The translations under genes and the position numbers were made by a program. Below, one piece after another: positions 23,944 through 33,098 of a DNA stretch of 64,000 nt. Below the pieces are notes generated by a model. That model was not told the DNA's origin, ran no database searches, and worked only from the letters and a program-made list of their open reading frames with translations. The DNA comes from Dehalobacter sp. 12DCB1. GTDB lineage: Bacteria; Bacillota; Desulfitobacteriia; Desulfitobacteriales; Syntrophobotulaceae. Every line of letters begins with the position of its first letter. Positions within the stretch are counted from its first letter, which is position 1. The stretch covers positions 248,001-312,000 of the forward strand of contig NZ_POSF01000014.1 of assembly GCF_004343605.1 (NCBI RefSeq). The letters run 5' to 3'.

Positions 23944-25131
23944 TTGCCGGCTACTAAGGATGAAGAACGAGGAACCTGGACAGCCCAGTTTTACTATACC
24001 GACTGGAAAGGTGTGAAACATAAGAAGAAAAAACGTGGATTTAAGCTGGAGAGAGACGCTAAAGAGTTTGAAAGACAATTTTTGCTTAAAGTCAGTGGAA
24101 GTCCCAATATGACCTTTGAGTCGCTGGTAGATCTTTATTATGAGGATTTCGAGAATCGGGTGAGAGGTTCTACCCAGGATACAAAGAAAAGCATGATTGA
24201 TACACATGTACTGCCGGTTTTTAAGGCTAAGATAATTTCCGAGATTACAAATGCTGATGTCCGGCGCTGGCAGAACCTTATGTTGAAGAAGAAAAACCCG
24301 AAAAGTAAAGAAGGGAAGTCTTATAAACCGACATACCTGCGCTCCATTAACAGCCAGCTCAGTGCTATACTAAACTTCGCGGTGGAATATTATAACCTGC
24401 CCAAGAATCCCTGCGCCCGGGTGAAGGCCATCGGCAAAAAACGGGCCGACGAGATGAAGTTCTGGACGCTCGACCAATTCAATGAGGTTATAGCCTGTGA
24501 AGAGCATCCGGCTTATCATGCCGCTTTCATGACGCTATATTGGACAGGCATACGTGAAGGAGAATGTCTGGCTCTCAGCCCTAAGAAGGTACTTGACGCT
24601 ATCCAATCCCTTGATATCAACGAAACTTTCAAGCGCAAGGACGGGGAGGACATCTTCGACGATCCCAAGACAGAGAACAGCGTCAGGGTCGTCTCCATGC
24701 CGGATTTCCTCTACCAGGAGCTGAAATACTACATGAACGCCCTCTACGGTCTGGGAAAGGATGACAGGATATTCTATTTCACTAAGACAGCGCTTAATAA
24801 GGAGCTGGACCGTCTGGCAGAGAAGGCCGGTGTCGAACGAATCCGAGTACATGACCTGCGACATTCTCATGCTTCCTTACTGATCGAGCTGGGATACCGA
24901 ACGCACGCTATTGCCAAGCGGATCGGTGACACTCCGGAAGAAGTAGACCGCACTTATGCCCATCTCTATCCGGGCAAGAGCCAAGACATCGCTCGGGAGC
25001 TAAACCGGCATAAAAACGGTATTGTCCGTGGGGCTGCGCCCATCGATGACGACGGTGAGGTCTACAACGAAAAAGAGGTCGCAGAGAGCCTGCAGGCCGA
25101 GCGTGTTTTCCACGATTTAAAGGTAGTTTAA
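23944..25131 (+). CDS. int: Tyrosine integrase of the prophage
   Basis: The TTG at 23944 lies 7 bases after AAAGGAGG. N-terminal arm-binding domain (TWTAQFYYTDWKG ... KKRGFKLERDAKEFER), core-binding domain to about residue 160, catalytic domain with the first Arg in TGIREGECLAL, the box RVHDLRHSHASLL and the Tyr in TYAHLYP. It is clearly homologous to the integrase at 39896-40966. Its gene ends just before the 12-bp guaA-type att repeat at 25215, so it is oriented toward the junction it probably recombines. Confidence 0.93.
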   Translation: MPATKDEERGTWTAQFYYTDWKGVKHKKKKRGFKLERDAKEFERQFLLKVSGSPNMTFESLVDLYYEDFENRVRGSTQDTKKSMIDTHVLPVFKAKIISEITNADVRRWQNLMLKKKNPKSKEGKSYKPTYLRSINSQLSAILNFAVEYYNLPKNPCARVKAIGKKRADEMKFWTLDQFNEVIACEEHPAYHAAFMTLYWTGIREGECLALSPKKVLDAIQSLDINETFKRKDGEDIFDDPKTENSVRVVSMPDFLYQELKYYMNALYGLGKDDRIFYFTKTALNKELDRLAEKAGVERIRVHDLRHSHASLLIELGYRTHAIAKRIGDTPEEVDRTYAHLYPGKSQDIARELNRHKNGIVRGAAPIDDDGEVYNEKEVAESLQAERVFHDLKVV

Positions 25132-25168
25132 AATATTAGAGCCAAAGTAGAGCCACGGGCAAAAAAAT

Positions 25169-25209
25169 AAAACCGGAAATCCAGCATTCGTGCTGGTTTC
25201 CGGTTTTAT
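25169..25209. terminator. Bidirectional terminator inside the prophage-proximal att
   Basis: AAAACCGGAAA-(T)-CCAGCA-TTCG-TGCTGG-TTTCCGGTTTT is a near-perfect hairpin with T-runs on both strands (ATTTTTTTG on the minus side). It ends the integrase transcript and lies 6 bp from the att repeat, facing leftward as a terminator for guaA-direction transcription. Confidence 0.8.
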
Positions 25210-25214
25210 TATGG

Positions 25215-25226
25215 TTATTCCCACTC
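25215..25226. repeat. Attachment-site repeat (prophage/mobilizable element junction)
   Basis: TTATTCCCACTC is identical to the last 12 bases of guaA on the plus strand (41970-41981), that is GAGTGGGAATAA read in the guaA direction, encoding the terminal EWE-stop. Its position, right after the prophage integrase and at the left limit of the second element, makes it the shared att core between the two tandem elements. Confidence 0.75.
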
Positions 25227-25442
25227 AGCAAACCTAAACTTTTACTAAACATATTTGTTTAGTCATTTATGCTTTTCCTTATGCTTTTTGTATCTGTTTT
25301 CCATATTATCCGGCGCTTGCCGATTTTCTGTTATCAAAATGTTATCAGAAATACCTCTATTCGTCCAGCATCAGCTTCTTCTTTGAGTTTCTGAGATTGC
25401 GGATTTCCTCTCGTTCAATTGTTTGAATGCTTGTATTATTAA
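25227..25442. other. Left end of the mobilizable element, no gene seen
   Basis: No open frame with a start site is visible here. It holds one copy of TAAACATATTTGTTTA (25246-25261), the motif repeated four times in front of the integrase-side repressor at the right end of the element, and a half site at 25234. It is probably an arm region for Int/Xis or a repressor operator. Confidence 0.5.
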
Positions 25443-26531
25443 CTATGCAATAACATACTTACCTTTAAGACTATTCAATCTATCAAATCCAATATGATTA
25501 TCCTTCTGTAAGCGACCAACAATTATACCTGGATGTATATTAATCCTAGCCGCCAACTCTCTTATATGCCATTCTGAAAAATCCCCAGCATTAACAAACT
25601 TTGCGAAAGCCTCTTCCGGCAGTAAAATATTTTGTGCAAATCTGTCGGCTTCATCTTCCAACGCTTTATTTGTTTCATCCATCTCTGCCACATCTCTACC
25701 AACAATTAACATTGTTATTTTTTCTTGTAACACGTGCCCAATTTCATGAAACAAGGAAAACCAAAAAGTATCTAAATATTTTCTTCTGTCATTAATCGCT
25801 AAAATAACCTTTTCTTTGTTAAGCCATTTAACAGCACCATTAACCCCAGAATTCTTTAAATGCGGCAAATCTACAAAAGCAACCCCGCATAATGCAAAAA
25901 CTTCTACTAATCTAGGGTAAAACTCTTTTGGGTCTTGCACAGTCATACCCCTTATTTCATCTAAATGACTTCTTAGCTTTTTGGAATCGTATTTACTTGT
26001 TTTTATTTCTTTACCAATGTTTAAAGCAGTTTGCACCCAAGCATTTGAATTAATAATATTTTTTTCACCAACTGTTTGAATCGCAGTTCTATAGCTGACA
26101 AGAAAATCCGGTTGTTTGAAAACTTCAAAAGAAGATATTTTGAAATACTTTAATAACTCTTTTGCTTTATCAGCTGCCAGCCTTGTCTTAGGTACAACAC
26201 CTAGATTAACAAAAAAAGAGTAGTCAATCAGATTAACACACTCAACTTCAATATCTTCCGCCTTCCTGCGCTCAATCTCAAGAACTTTTTCAGTATAGGT
26301 TTTTTGCAGATTAAGCCATACATCAAGCGTCGTTCCAAACATAATTGAAAGATTCAAAGCAATTTCTTTTGATAAACTGCATTTACCATTTAGCAAATCG
26401 CTTAAATGCTTACCAGTTGTACCTAATCTTTTTGCAAATTCATCTTGCGTAATGCCCATATCATCAATAATGTCTTTCAAATAATAGCCAGGATGAAACG
26501 CAATTAATTCTTTATATTCAGTTTTACTCAT
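25443..26531 (-). CDS. HigA-like antitoxin fused to an ImmA/IrrE-type protease domain
   Basis: Residues 1-85 are an XRE helix-turn-helix of the HigA type (HPGYYLKDIIDDMGITQDEFAKRLGTTGKHLSDLLNGK). The C-terminal half carries LFHEIGHVLQ (HExxH) and EDEADRFAQNILLPEEAF, the IrrE/ImmA zinc-peptidase motif. Such XRE-COG2856 proteins commonly serve as antitoxins or regulators. It overlaps the toxin-like gene by 8 bases, downstream of it. The operon lies in the mobile element, where addiction is expected. Confidence 0.8.
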   Translation of the reverse strand: MSKTEYKELIAFHPGYYLKDIIDDMGITQDEFAKRLGTTGKHLSDLLNGKCSLSKEIALNLSIMFGTTLDVWLNLQKTYTEKVLEIERRKAEDIEVECVNLIDYSFFVNLGVVPKTRLAADKAKELLKYFKISSFEVFKQPDFLVSYRTAIQTVGEKNIINSNAWVQTALNIGKEIKTSKYDSKKLRSHLDEIRGMTVQDPKEFYPRLVEVFALCGVAFVDLPHLKNSGVNGAVKWLNKEKVILAINDRRKYLDTFWFSLFHEIGHVLQEKITMLIVGRDVAEMDETNKALEDEADRFAQNILLPEEAFAKFVNAGDFSEWHIRELAARINIHPGIIVGRLQKDNHIGFDRLNSLKGKYVIA

Positions 26532-26901
26532 AATGGTTTGATACCTCCAAAACCAAGATTACAGAGGTTGATTTATAAATAATGCTTATATCGTTTGTAT
26601 CCCATTTGTTTCCTTCGTCGTTTAAAGGTATAACAATTAAACGCCATCCCAATCTTCTGCCTAAATCCAAAGAAAACTCACCGTTTCTTGCTCCATGTAA
26701 TGGATGCAGATGATGTGTTGGGATAACTGCAACATCGTTTAAATTACAAGCATTATTTATAAATTCAATTAAACTAAAAAGCTTTTCTGCAACTTGAACG
26801 CCAAAATCTTTTTTTGCTAAGCAATAATCAGTACATTGCTTCTGTATCTTTTTATTCTTATACTTTATCTTAATTATATTCCACCCCTTATAAAAACGCA
26901 A
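26524..26901 (-). CDS. HigB/RelE-like toxin
   Basis: The 125-residue frame resembles HigB (RelE fold) proteins: KYKNKKIQKQCTDYCLAKKDFGVQVAEKL, HHLHPLHGARNGEFSLDLGRRLGWRLIVIPL, ILVLEVSNHYE. It precedes the antitoxin with overlap. RelE toxins cut mRNA on the ribosome. The TTG at 26899-26901 is the only ordinary start; an internal non-standard start near IIKIKY cannot be excluded. An inverted repeat TTTTACC-N5-GGTAAAA lies upstream. Confidence 0.7.
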   Translation of the reverse strand: MRFYKGWNIIKIKYKNKKIQKQCTDYCLAKKDFGVQVAEKLFSLIEFINNACNLNDVAVIPTHHLHPLHGARNGEFSLDLGRRLGWRLIVIPLNDEGNKWDTNDISIIYKSTSVILVLEVSNHYE

Positions 26902-26905
26902 ATAT

Positions 26906-26924
26906 TTTTACCTTTTTGGTAAAA
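26906..26924. promoter_or_regulatory. Inverted repeat upstream of the HigB-like gene
   Basis: TTTTACC-N5-GGTAAAA, a 7-bp dyad lying just before the toxin start. Type II toxin-antitoxin operons are usually autoregulated at such dyads; this is the obvious candidate. Confidence 0.45.
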
Positions 26925-27059
26925 TTTTTTTCGTTTTTCAAGTACTTTTTTTCCTTTTTGCGTTATACTATTTCGACTATTCAAAATAAATTATAACCCA
27001 TTAAATAAGTAGATTCAGCTATAATGGCATTTATTTCATTACCCCAGCTAAATGAAAAA

Positions 27060-27539
27060 TCAACCGATTAAACAACACACACCGGCATTATGCGCTGCTT
27101 CAGCAAAAAGCTGATTCCACTGTTTGACGTTTCCGCGAACAACTAATCGTTTATTATTTTCATCAAGATGATTAAAGGCATCCTGAACTTCCTGGCGGCG
27201 TGTCTGTATAGCGAAATATGTTTGGCCCAAAGCAATTATTTCTTTTCTCGGATCGCCGTTTTGAACAGTCAAATAACATGCATATCGAGTAAGTTCATAA
27301 TCTTTGACTTTTCTTTGAGTTAAACTACCGATCTCGACCATTTTGTTGACCTCAACAAAATGGTCTAAAACGCTTAAACCACTGTTTTTGCAGGCAAGTA
27401 TGGCCCGATCAATTACCTTCTGAAAATTACGCCACTCTGTATAATCCAGAACCTTTGCAAGTTCACGAGCATACCAAAATTCGTTCCCACTTTCCCGAAT
27501 ATGCTTAATGCTTTCAAACGATTTATTATTCCTCAGCAT
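27060..27539 (-). pseudogene. Truncated DinD (DNA damage-inducible protein D)
   Basis: The 159-residue frame matches the N-terminal half of DinD: SIKHIRESGNEFWYARELAKVLDYTEWRNFQKVIDRA, DYELTRYACYLTVQNGDPRKEIIALGQTYFAIQTRRQE, and LAEAA-like LFAEAAHNAGV. Full-length family members continue another 100 or more residues; here the frame ends with CCLIG and the following 150 bp show no continuation. It is probably a remnant from recombination in the island. Confidence 0.72.
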
Positions 27540-27585
27540 TTAAGTTCGACATATTCAATCCTCCATATTACGGAAATAAATTTCC

Positions 27586-27789
27586 TCATGAGATATCCAT
27601 CCTCTTACTCTTGCTTCCGCCAGGATTATCTGACTTTTCGTATACCACAATCTTTTGTATCAGCTCGTTGAGGATTTGCGAATTTAGCTCGTTAATTTCG
27701 GTATATTTTTGTATAACCAGCAGGAAGTTATCGATATTTATATATTGAGATGCAGTTTTACAGAGAAATTGTATGACAATATTTTGCAA
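27586..27789 (-). pseudogene. C-terminal fragment of a large serine recombinase
   Basis: The frame encodes ASQYINIDNFLLVIQKYTEINELNSQILNELIQKIVVYEKSD, which resembles the C-terminal DUF4368-type region of transposon serine recombinases (DVxxFLxLVxKYTxIxELTxEIxxExIxKIVVHE). The catalytic N-terminal domain and recombinase domain are missing. It overlaps the last codons of the restriction gene, so the fragment probably marks an old insertion boundary. Confidence 0.65.
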
Positions 27790-30571
27790 TTACTCCATCA
27801 ACATCTGTAACATTATAGGACACATCATTATACCATTCACCGTAATCGCCAAGGCCGTTTATTGCTTCAACCCACTCTGTCAATGCTTTTCTTTTTTCTT
27901 TATCTCGGCGGGGTTCCTGCCCCTTTGTCTCCAGAATCAGCATCCTCCCATTGTCCAGCTTTATCAGAAAATCAGGTGTGTATTTCCGAACCACACCATC
28001 AAATATGTAGACAATTTCAAAACCAAGATGATCGTTTTTGACCCATGCCACTACGTGAGGATTTTTCTCCAATATATAACTCTCTGTTGCTTCCCATGCG
28101 CTGTCAAAAACACAATGACTAATGTGGGATTTTTTTGTAATAAAGCAAGGTTTGCTGGTGTACCAGGTTATCATATCGCCGGTGCTGCGAACCTTTTTGC
28201 CTGGATCAAAAACTGGTACAATTTTCTCAGTCTGCTCCAGTTTAATGAAACTCCAAAGGTGCTGCACAATCTTGTTCATACTCATCATATAAAGAATGCG
28301 TTTACGTACAGGATCTGTATTGAACAACGGAGGATTAATGACGATTGCACCGGACTTCAGGAAATCTTCCACAAGCCGTATCACCTGACCCAATAATGCA
28401 AACTTTGTGCCTCCACTTTTCCATGATGATTTCATAAGGTCATAGACCTGACCTGCCGTCTCAAAGATTATTCTCTGCATGCGAAGTTCTGCATCGAGTT
28501 TTTGCAGGTCGATTTCCGTACACTTCATCAAGTCCGTCTTACCCTCAATAATCGGCGCAAGGTCAGCCCGCAGCCGCGTATCTTCAGCTTTAAGTTCCAA
28601 TGTATCAATATTATCCAAATCCACTGAAAGTTTCGGCTTGAACTCCCGATCCAAACGCAGGATATTGGGCCACTCTATCTGGTATTTGACTTTATCTTTT
28701 AAAGCTTCAATCTGTGTCTTGGGCGGGGGAGTAGGTCCTGGTCCACTTTCATCGGATTCATGAGGTAGGAAAGTAAATGGAATACCGAAGATATTAACGT
28801 ATTCAGCAGTGAACATATCACTGCCGTCTGCCCGATCATAGGATGTCCTGCGCAGACCGCGACCAACCACCTGTTCACATAACAGCTGGCTTGAAAATGC
28901 TCTTAAACCCAGAATATGCGTAACTGTCTTTGCATCCCAGCCCTCGGACAACATACCGACAGAAATAACATTGCGGATTTGCTCGCCACGCTTTCCACGC
29001 TGACCAACTGTGTCCACAGTGTCCCGTAAAATGGCGGCTGCTTCTTTTTTGCTTAGTTTCTTTGTTCCGCTCTCTTCTTCAGATTCGCCGTCTTCATTGG
29101 TAACTACCGAATCAGATTCAACCTCAATTCCTTCTGCCGAGTCCATCGTCTTGGAATCAATATGAATGGTCAGTTCAGGAATACAAAGTTCTTCCACCGG
29201 GATACGTTTGTGGTCAAATGCATATTTAATACGCGCTGCTGTCTCGGTACGATTGGCAACCGTTATCATTACAGGCGGCACAGTTTCGCCTGCACCCTTC
29301 CAGTCTTTATAAAGCTCCAGCCAGTCTTTCCCTAATAAATAATATGCCTGTGTAATAAGATCCGGCAGGGGTTCGTCTTCTTTGACCGAGCGATTGATAT
29401 CATCTCTCACTGTTTCATCTACATAGATATGATATAATCTCGATCTGAATGTTTTCGCATCCGGAGTGCCATCATCGCGTACCACAACCCGGGGGGTTTT
29501 TACGAGACCGGATTCAATGCCGTCATTAAGTCCGAAATCGCTGACGATCCAACTGAATAAAGCCTCTTCGTCATTCTTCTTACCGGACGGTGCGAATGGT
29601 GTGGCGGAAAAATCATAGCAAGTTAAAATACGGCGGGTCTTATGGATTCGATCAAGGCCACTGATCCAAATGGTGGCCTCTCGCTCTGCTTCTTTTTCCT
29701 CTTTGGTCAGTTTGGTTTTTATCTCAGGATTCCAACGCCAGGCATGATGCGCCTCGTCATTGATTACAAGAATATTCTGGGCATTAGCTATCTCACCCAG
29801 TACTTCACGCGTATAAGCCTCGTCACTTTTTATTCCGCGCTTATCCACGCTTTTACGCTTTCTAATCGATTCCTCATCATCCCAAGCTAAGGCCTGCCAA
29901 TTTGTAATCAATACTTTCCCTTGGCGAAGCTTATCCATCAGCCCGACCGGGACGACATTAAACTGTATATAATAATTATCTTCGCCGCCGGTCAATAATA
30001 CTCTTAAGCGGCTTCTAACCGTAAGACCCGGCGCAACAATGAAAACATTCTTGCTGAACCGCTTGTCCTTCGGATAGGTTACTTTGTTGCAGATCATCCA
30101 TGTAATCAGCATAGCCATGACTGTAGTTTTACCGCCGCCAGTACAAAGTTTAGTACAAATACGTTGGAACAGACCGCCGTCTCCTTTGATTTCAATACCG
30201 ACTTTTTCTACATCCGGCGCTTCGACAAGCCAAATCAATGTTTCCATAGCATCAAGCTGACAATAGAAAAATTGATACTGTCTGGCTGTTTGATCATTCC
30301 AATGCTCAAGCAGCTTCTTGGATATCCCAGTCACGCCGGGATATCCTGCCTCGCGCCAAGCTTTTACGCGTGGACGAATTTTATTAACCAAGGGAAGTTC
30401 GATAAACTGACCTATATCATTATACTGATTGGTACCTTGCCCGGCGATAAAATAACCAGCAGGACGACGTCCCTGTTCACGCTTAAAGGTCTGAGAATTA
30501 AGATTGTATTTCCAATGATGTGTCGGTTCACAGAAAGCAGAATTGATAATAAGTTGGTCAATGCCAGCCAT
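27758..30571 (-). CDS. Type III-like restriction subunit (helicase plus nuclease)
   Basis: The 937-residue protein has a DEAD/DEAH helicase core: Walker A in CTGGGKTTVMAML, DEAHHAWRW, the SATPF motif in CYDFSATPFAPS, and the C-terminal RecA-lobe motifs VGMLSEGWDAKTV and EQVVGRGLRR. The C-terminal domain (about residues 850-920) carries PDFLIKLDNGRMLILETKG, a PD-(D/E)xK nuclease site. This matches the Res-type family called BPTD_3080. It should translocate along DNA and cut unmodified DNA with the methylase encoded immediately upstream. It shares one base with that gene. Confidence 0.88.
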   Translation of the reverse strand: MAGIDQLIINSAFCEPTHHWKYNLNSQTFKREQGRRPAGYFIAGQGTNQYNDIGQFIELPLVNKIRPRVKAWREAGYPGVTGISKKLLEHWNDQTARQYQFFYCQLDAMETLIWLVEAPDVEKVGIEIKGDGGLFQRICTKLCTGGGKTTVMAMLITWMICNKVTYPKDKRFSKNVFIVAPGLTVRSRLRVLLTGGEDNYYIQFNVVPVGLMDKLRQGKVLITNWQALAWDDEESIRKRKSVDKRGIKSDEAYTREVLGEIANAQNILVINDEAHHAWRWNPEIKTKLTKEEKEAEREATIWISGLDRIHKTRRILTCYDFSATPFAPSGKKNDEEALFSWIVSDFGLNDGIESGLVKTPRVVVRDDGTPDAKTFRSRLYHIYVDETVRDDINRSVKEDEPLPDLITQAYYLLGKDWLELYKDWKGAGETVPPVMITVANRTETAARIKYAFDHKRIPVEELCIPELTIHIDSKTMDSAEGIEVESDSVVTNEDGESEEESGTKKLSKKEAAAILRDTVDTVGQRGKRGEQIRNVISVGMLSEGWDAKTVTHILGLRAFSSQLLCEQVVGRGLRRTSYDRADGSDMFTAEYVNIFGIPFTFLPHESDESGPGPTPPPKTQIEALKDKVKYQIEWPNILRLDREFKPKLSVDLDNIDTLELKAEDTRLRADLAPIIEGKTDLMKCTEIDLQKLDAELRMQRIIFETAGQVYDLMKSSWKSGGTKFALLGQVIRLVEDFLKSGAIVINPPLFNTDPVRKRILYMMSMNKIVQHLWSFIKLEQTEKIVPVFDPGKKVRSTGDMITWYTSKPCFITKKSHISHCVFDSAWEATESYILEKNPHVVAWVKNDHLGFEIVYIFDGVVRKYTPDFLIKLDNGRMLILETKGQEPRRDKEKRKALTEWVEAINGLGDYGEWYNDVSYNVTDVDGVIAKYCHTISL

Positions 30572-33096
30572 TACTGGTCACCTACCTTTATTACCTTTAA
30601 ACTTTCGATACCACGGTCATCAATAATTTTTACTGCAATCTGTGAATTTGGCTGGACAGTGAACCACAAGGATTCATTACCCGCGTATTTTTCAATTAAC
30701 TCCTGGTCAATTTCCGCCTTCAAAGTCCTAGCTAGCTTATTCCATCCATCTTTTTTCCCGCCCATCGGAAAAAATACCTGTTTTGGTTCAATACACATCC
30801 CATCATAATCCGTATCCAACATCCACATGGCTATGCGCCCTGTACTACCCGATTCAACAATACCGTTTTTTACATCATAATAATCAAAGCCGTTGACTCG
30901 TACTTTATAGTGATTTTTACTTCGTCCATCAGCAATCAGCTCGATATCCGGTTGCCCGACCAACCAGAAGCTTTGATTGGAAGACCGTTTTTTCTTTAAG
31001 TCATCGGTCATCAAATCGGTGTTCATTTGAACTTTCAGCAATGTAACGTCCGGCCATTTCAAATCATCAATATCTTTGGCTGCTTCGGGATCAAACTGGA
31101 ATGCTGCGAAGATGATCAATTTGGGAGCAGGGCGTAGTTCCTGCGCTTCGTCCAGCGCCATAGCCACCATCCGTGAATCCAACGGTTTCGTCTCGCCAGC
31201 AAAACAAATCACAGCTCGACGGGGTTTATCCTCCTTCGTCTCCGCTTCTGCTTGTAGAAACTTGGTACCGGCTAATGGTTCAACCCGGAAGAACTCGATT
31301 TTTGCACCATTTCTGCCTAGGATTCCGGCAACTAGCAGTTCATCACGCCAATCTGTCTGCTTTGTTCCTGTATCGATATTATCAAGGTCGCCTACATTAT
31401 CAAGCGGTTTTACTACAGGCGCCGGCAGAGCCTCCACCGTAAATGGACCAGTAATTCGGACTATTTTCTTATCAATCTCCGGTTGATCATACAATATTTC
31501 TTGCGCTGGAGGTTCATTATTCGCAATGGATTTCAAGGTAATATGCGGCACAGTTTTGTAGATAAAACCGCTTCCAACGCCTTGTTCCGTGTGTGCAAGT
31601 TTATAGTAATCAAATGTTGCTGTCATTAATCGTTGTTTTGCAAGTGTAATGGCAACGCGAGATGTATCACATGTGATCCAACGACGCCCCCATTGTTCAG
31701 CAACATAAGCGGTGGTGCCACTGCCGCTGGTAATGTCCAGCACGAGATCGCCGGGATCAGTAGTCATCAGAATGCAACGCTGAATTACTTTTGTATATGT
31801 TTGGACAACATAGATATTTTCTGTTGAAAAAGTACTCTGAACAGTATCTGCCCAAATATTATTTAAGGCCACTACAGGAAAATCATCAATATAACGTTTA
31901 TATGCTAGAGTGCTTCCAATGCCTATCAGGCGACCAGCCTTTTCAAGCGAAGACAACTTTTTCGTACCAGGCTTCCAATGTGTTCCTGACGATGGGAAAT
32001 ATGTTTTGCCCTGGAAATTATAAGGCTGAGAGCCTTCTTCAGAAGTTCCTTGAGAAGTAAGATTTGCAGTTCTAAATCGATGACCAGTAGGCATTACTGC
32101 TTTTCCTAATAATTCGTCCTTTGTTAATCTTCGCCACGAGCCATTTGGTAGCTCTATACAGTTATACGATGAATCTGAAACATCGTCGCCTAAGATATTA
32201 TATATGAGCCTACTTTTGATTCTAGTTTTATCTTTCGCAAACCAGACCAGATAATCACATACTCCTGCTACAATATTTGTTGCCTGACCAGAAGTTTTTT
32301 TAAAAACTATTTGAGCGCAGAAATTCTCACGGCCAAAAATTTCTTCTAACAAGTCTCGAACATAATTTAAATTCTCATCACTAATCTGGACAAATACGCT
32401 ACCTGAATCATCTAATAATTCTCGTGACAACAATAAACGGTTACGCAGATAAGTAAGATAGGAATGGATTCCTAACTCCCATGTATCCCTAAAGGCTTTG
32501 ATCATTTCCGGTTCTTGCGTCAAGTCTTCATCTTTCTTGTCTTTAACATCTCGTTTATCCACAAATGGTTGGAAATTGGAGCCATATTTGATGCCATATG
32601 GCGGATCTATGTAAACCATCTGTACTTGTCCGGCCATGCCCTCTTTTTCCAACATGGAGTTCATAATTACAAGGCTATCTCCTGCAATTAGTCGGTTTGT
32701 CCATTTATCCTTATGCTGATAAAATTCAATAGCATCTCTGCGGCGGCGCATTCTTTCCATTGGACTTTCGAACAAACTCATTTGAATTTCTTCATATTCA
32801 TCTCCAATAGTCTGTACAGACCGGATAATTTTGTGCGGCTTGATAGATTCATGAATATGTATGGAGGAAGTAGGCACATCAAAAGAAACCCCCTCTGCCT
32901 TACCTGCCCATTGTAGAGTAGGATTTAGATGAGGGTCAAACTGATAGGTTCGTGTTACCTCAGCCTGCTTGTCATACTGAGCCATTCCTACTGGAGGGTT
33001 GTTGGTCCTCTGTTTATCATCATGAGTGTATGCTTCTACGTCTCGCATTTTTGCTACTTCGGCATCACTGAGTAGCTTTTTCTTTGAACGTGCCAT
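30571..33096 (-). CDS. Type III-like adenine DNA methyltransferase
   Basis: The 841-residue protein has catalytic motif IV MVYIDPPYGIKYG (residues about 160-172) before the SAM-binding motif I (DITSGSGTTAYVAEQWG), the beta-class order of type III Mod proteins. The middle region (about 240-400) is the likely target-recognition part; the last 250 residues are a partner domain specific to this family. QMSLF at residues 105-109 resembles a clamp-binding peptide. It is bounded by the GHKL gene 2 bases upstream and the restriction gene downstream. Confidence 0.88.
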   Translation of the reverse strand: MARSKKKLLSDAEVAKMRDVEAYTHDDKQRTNNPPVGMAQYDKQAEVTRTYQFDPHLNPTLQWAGKAEGVSFDVPTSSIHIHESIKPHKIIRSVQTIGDEYEEIQMSLFESPMERMRRRRDAIEFYQHKDKWTNRLIAGDSLVIMNSMLEKEGMAGQVQMVYIDPPYGIKYGSNFQPFVDKRDVKDKKDEDLTQEPEMIKAFRDTWELGIHSYLTYLRNRLLLSRELLDDSGSVFVQISDENLNYVRDLLEEIFGRENFCAQIVFKKTSGQATNIVAGVCDYLVWFAKDKTRIKSRLIYNILGDDVSDSSYNCIELPNGSWRRLTKDELLGKAVMPTGHRFRTANLTSQGTSEEGSQPYNFQGKTYFPSSGTHWKPGTKKLSSLEKAGRLIGIGSTLAYKRYIDDFPVVALNNIWADTVQSTFSTENIYVVQTYTKVIQRCILMTTDPGDLVLDITSGSGTTAYVAEQWGRRWITCDTSRVAITLAKQRLMTATFDYYKLAHTEQGVGSGFIYKTVPHITLKSIANNEPPAQEILYDQPEIDKKIVRITGPFTVEALPAPVVKPLDNVGDLDNIDTGTKQTDWRDELLVAGILGRNGAKIEFFRVEPLAGTKFLQAEAETKEDKPRRAVICFAGETKPLDSRMVAMALDEAQELRPAPKLIIFAAFQFDPEAAKDIDDLKWPDVTLLKVQMNTDLMTDDLKKKRSSNQSFWLVGQPDIELIADGRSKNHYKVRVNGFDYYDVKNGIVESGSTGRIAMWMLDTDYDGMCIEPKQVFFPMGGKKDGWNKLARTLKAEIDQELIEKYAGNESLWFTVQPNSQIAVKIIDDRGIESLKVIKVGDQ

Positions 33097-33098
33097 AA

